From contig JAPOIC010000105.1 in assembly GCA_029979145.1 (NCBI GenBank), forward strand, positions 1-6,882: a stretch of DNA of 6,882 nucleotides, in the 5' to 3' direction. Of this stretch, positions 4,446-6,882 are shown one piece after another (within the stretch, counting starts at the first letter, position 1; every line of letters begins with the position of its first letter). Source of the DNA: Opitutaceae bacterium. GTDB lineage: Bacteria > Verrucomicrobiota > Verrucomicrobiia > Opitutales > Opitutaceae. The notes beneath the pieces were generated by a model, which was not told the DNA's origin, searched no databases, and worked only from the letters and a program-made list of their open reading frames with translations. The position numbers and the translations under genes were made by a program.

Positions 4446-6882
4446 TTACTTGCGGATGGTGTAGCCGGTGGCCTGGACGAGTTCGTCCTGAATGCGCTGG
4501 AACACGGCATTCACTTCGTCGTCCTTGAGCGTCCGATCGGCCGCGCGAAACACGAGGCTGAACGCGAGGCTCTTGTGGTTTTCCGGCAGGCCCTTGCCTT
4601 GATAAACATCGAACACCGTCACGGCTTCGGCCGCGAACGCATTGCCCACGGCCGCACGGGCGATCTTCTGCAGCTGCTTGCGCACGTCCTCGGCGGGTTG
4701 CGCCGCATCCACGATCAGCGCCAGGTCACGCAGCGCGGCTGGGAAATGGCTGAACTCCGTAAACCGGCGCCGCGTCTTAGCTGAAGCGAGCTTTTCTGGC
4801 AGGATCGAGAAAGAGCCAGCGTACACGCGGCCCTCGATGCCGAGCGACTTGACCATCGCGACATTCAACAAGCCGAAACGCGCCGTCCAGCCCTGCGAGA
4901 TGCCCCCGGCCAAGGCGGAGTGGCCTTCCTGCCAGCCGAAGTAATCACCTGACACGGCCCCGAGCGGCTGACGGGCAAAGTCAATGCCCGCCGCCCCGGC
5001 CAAAGCCCCGATGAGGAACTTGGCGTGGTAGTAGTCGGAAGCCTCGCGCGTGCGCCAGGAACGAACATCGCTCTCGGCAATCAAGAAGCCCACGGAAGCG
5101 CATTCGAAATTCTGCCCGTTGTGTTCAACGAACACGCGTCCGACTTCGCACAGACGCGAGGCGCCGGTGCCGCGGGCTTGGTTCAGTTTGAGCGTGTCGA
5201 GCAGCCCCAGCACCAACGTCGGCCGCAGATGCGACTTATCGTTCACGAACGGATTGTCGAGCGCGAGCTCGGTGCAGGCCGTCTGCGACACCCACGCGCC
5301 CAGTTCCTTGGCCGAGCGCAGCGTGTAGTTGGCGCACTCGTGGAAATCGTGCCCCACGAGGAAATCGGTCACGCGGCGGTTGAACAAGACCACCGGGTCG
5401 TCATCGCCCACGAGTCCGGGCGACACCAGACGCCCGGCCGGAATTTTCTCCGTGCCATGCAAGCGCAGCACTTCCTCGACCAAGTCGATCGGACGATCGA
5501 GGTCCTGCCGCCAGCTGGGAATCGAAACCGTCCAGGCGGGCCCGCGCTTCTCGGTCGGTTCCTCTCGCACAATCGTGAATTCCAGCGCCTCAAGCGAAGC
5601 CTTCATTTCCTCGGCGGGAATATCGAAGCCCAACCGCTCGCAAATGTAGTCGTGCGTGACGACGATTGCGCGTTCCCAAGGCACATCGCTGCCGACGCGG
5701 CAGGCCGGCGCCACCACGTGTCCACCGGCGGTCGCGACAATCAAGTCGAGGGCCCGGGCCGTGGCTTCAGGCGCCAAATGCGGGTCCACCCCGCGCTCGT
5801 AGCGGTAAGACGAGTCGGAAGCCAGGCCCAGGCGCTTGGACGTGCGGCGCACGGTTTGGCGACGGAACACGGCGCATTCCAAAACGAGGTCCGTGGTCGA
5901 CTCGGTTACGCCCGAATCTTCCCCGCCCATGATACCCGCAATGACCACCGGGCGCTCGGCATCGGCAATCACCAGCATCGATTCATCCAGCGCGCGTTCC
6001 TTGCCATCAAGGGTCGTGATCTTCTCACCAGGCCGGGCGTGCCGCACTTCGATGCATGCGCCCGCCAGCTTGGCGGCGTCGAAGGCATGCAGCGGTTGCC
6101 CGTATTCGAGCATCACGTAGTTGCCGACATCGACGATGTTGTTGATCGGACGCAGACCGACCGCGGTCAAACGAGCCTGCAACCAGTCCGGGCTGGGACC
6201 GACCTTGACCCCCGACACCGCGTGGGCGGTGTAAAGCGGGCAGTCGCCGGGCGAAGCCACCTCCACCCCCGCCAGCAAATCGTTGCGCGGCTCGCCGCCG
6301 ACGCCGTTGAAACGAATTTCCGGATACTTGAGCTTCAGTTTGAACCACGCCGCGAGCTCGCGCGCGATACCGAGGTGTGACTGGCAGTCCGGACGGTTGG
6401 GCGTGATCTCAACATCGAAAACCACGTCGCCGGCGGGAAGCACGTTATTGGCCGGGGTCCCGAGCGCCGGCTCACCCGACAGCAGCAAGATGCCGGCGTG
6501 GTCGCCCCCCAAGCCGAGTTCATCGGTGGCGCAAAGCATGCCGTCGGACTCTTGGCCGCGAATCTTCGATTTCTTGATCGCAAAATCACCGGGCAGCACC
6601 GCTCCAGGCAGCGCGACGATGACGCGTTTGCCGGCGTCGCAATTCGGCGCGCCGCACACGATGGTCTTCACGCCGCCGGCCGGGCCGACGTCGACGGTGC
6701 ACACCGAGAGCTTGTCCGCATTCGGGTGCTTGTCGCGGGTGACTATCTCGCCGACCACAACATGCTCCAGCCGCGGCGCACCGGTCGTGTGCACGCCCTC
6801 GACCTCAAAGCCGAGCAAGGTGATCGCCCGGCTGATCTCGTCAGGCGAAGCCTTGAGGGCGATGTAGTCTTTAAGCCAGTTA
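4446..6882 (-). CDS. pheT: Phenylalanyl-tRNA synthetase beta subunit (N-terminus cut by window edge)
   Basis: PheT forms the alpha2-beta2 phenylalanyl-tRNA synthetase with PheS; it binds tRNA-Phe and hydrolyses mischarged Tyr-tRNA(Phe). The frame stays open to the right edge: 811 residues are visible, beginning NWLKDYIALK, the usual PheT opening, so only about five residues are missing. Counting from that Asn, the domains are the N-terminal B1 segment, an EMAP-II-like tRNA-binding OB fold (about 39-150, with HPNADKL), the B3/B4 editing domain (about 216-395, with QPLHAFD, GIMGGEDSG and SDSSYRYERGVDP), the B5 domain (about 404-483, ending DLVEEVLRLHGTEKIP), the synthetase-like core (about 495-700, with NPFVNDKSHLRPTLVLGLLD), and the C-terminal FDX-ACB anticodon-binding domain (about 707-811, with HFPAALRDLALIVD and VFDVYQGKGLPENHKSLAF). 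H265 in PLHAFD and E321 in MGGE match the editing-site His and Glu of E. coli PheT, so proofreading looks intact. A TTG at 6818 could be mistaken for the start but would remove the conserved N-terminus. The stop is 2 bases before gatC. Confidence 0.97.
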   Translation of the reverse strand, partial: NWLKDYIALKASPDEISRAITLLGFEVEGVHTTGAPRLEHVVVGEIVTRDKHPNADKLSVCTVDVGPAGGVKTIVCGAPNCDAGKRVIVALPGAVLPGDFAIKKSKIRGQESDGMLCATDELGLGGDHAGILLLSGEPALGTPANNVLPAGDVVFDVEITPNRPDCQSHLGIARELAAWFKLKLKYPEIRFNGVGGEPRNDLLAGVEVASPGDCPLYTAHAVSGVKVGPSPDWLQARLTAVGLRPINNIVDVGNYVMLEYGQPLHAFDAAKLAGACIEVRHARPGEKITTLDGKERALDESMLVIADAERPVVIAGIMGGEDSGVTESTTDLVLECAVFRRQTVRRTSKRLGLASDSSYRYERGVDPHLAPEATARALDLIVATAGGHVVAPACRVGSDVPWERAIVVTHDYICERLGFDIPAEEMKASLEALEFTIVREEPTEKRGPAWTVSIPSWRQDLDRPIDLVEEVLRLHGTEKIPAGRLVSPGLVGDDDPVVLFNRRVTDFLVGHDFHECANYTLRSAKELGAWVSQTACTELALDNPFVNDKSHLRPTLVLGLLDTLKLNQARGTGASRLCEVGRVFVEHNGQNFECASVGFLIAESDVRSWRTREASDYYHAKFLIGALAGAAGIDFARQPLGAVSGDYFGWQEGHSALAGGISQGWTARFGLLNVAMVKSLGIEGRVYAGSFSILPEKLASAKTRRRFTEFSHFPAALRDLALIVDAAQPAEDVRKQLQKIARAAVGNAFAAEAVTVFDVYQGKGLPENHKSLAFSLVFRAADRTLKDDEVNAVFQRIQDELVQATGYTIRK

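Larger units (their letters stand above)
1227..6882 (-). other. Probable operon pheT-gatC-gatA-gatB (possibly extending into the dismutase gene)
   Basis: Four genes on one strand are separated by 2, 2 and 5 bases, with no room for promoters or terminators between them, so they should be co-transcribed from a promoter right of the window. After gatB the 48-base spacer (1179-1226) holds only a weak 4-bp CCGC/GCGG stem without a T-run, so transcription may continue into the dismutase gene. No convincing promoter is visible in that spacer either. The downstream limit is probably the hairpin at 385-414. Confidence 0.75.

Noticed and set aside
3824..4528. A 234-codon plus-strand frame spanning gatA, gatC and the end of pheT
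   Set aside because: It crosses three conserved minus-strand genes and its translation looks like antisense noise.
5025..6380. A 451-codon open frame on the plus strand opposite pheT
   Set aside because: It lies entirely antisense to well-conserved pheT sequence. Long antisense frames are expected in GC-rich genes, and its translation shows no recognisable domain.

Overview
This 6.9 kb window from a GC-rich bacterial chromosome is filled almost entirely by housekeeping genes. A block on the minus strand, read from the right edge leftwards, runs pheT (phenylalanyl-tRNA synthetase beta chain, its first few residues cut off by the window edge), gatC, gatA, gatB and then a manganese-type superoxide dismutase with a twin-arginine export signal. 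At the far left a short 3' piece of an unidentified plus-strand gene converges on the dismutase gene.

Layout: 1-270, end of an unrecognised plus-strand gene, followed by a clear intrinsic terminator (294-320). 271-431 is a convergent intergenic region that also holds an 11-bp hairpin (385-414) likely to end the minus-strand transcript. 432-1178, exported superoxide dismutase. 1179-1226, short spacer with no convincing terminator. 1227-2687 gatB, 2693-4156 gatA, 4159-4443 gatC, 4446-6882 pheT. The four translation genes are separated by only 5, 2 and 2 bases, so they are almost certainly one operon. No stretch above 300 bases lacks a gene. I see no RNA genes, mobile elements or CRISPR.

How the genes work together: PheT pairs with PheS (not in the window, probably further upstream) to charge and proofread tRNA-Phe. 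GatCAB converts mischarged Glu-tRNA(Gln) and/or Asp-tRNA(Asn) to the correct aminoacyl-tRNA, so the organism probably lacks GlnRS, AsnRS or both. The operon is therefore a tRNA-aminoacylation module. The dismutase is a separate function (removal of superoxide outside the cytoplasm) that may share the transcript or have its own promoter.

Organism: the high GC, GatCAB and the Tat-exported Mn-dismutase suggest a diderm environmental bacterium. My impression is Verrucomicrobiota (Opitutales-like), but this is a weak guess that the window cannot prove. I found no previously undescribed system here; the most notable points are the gene order and the exported dismutase.
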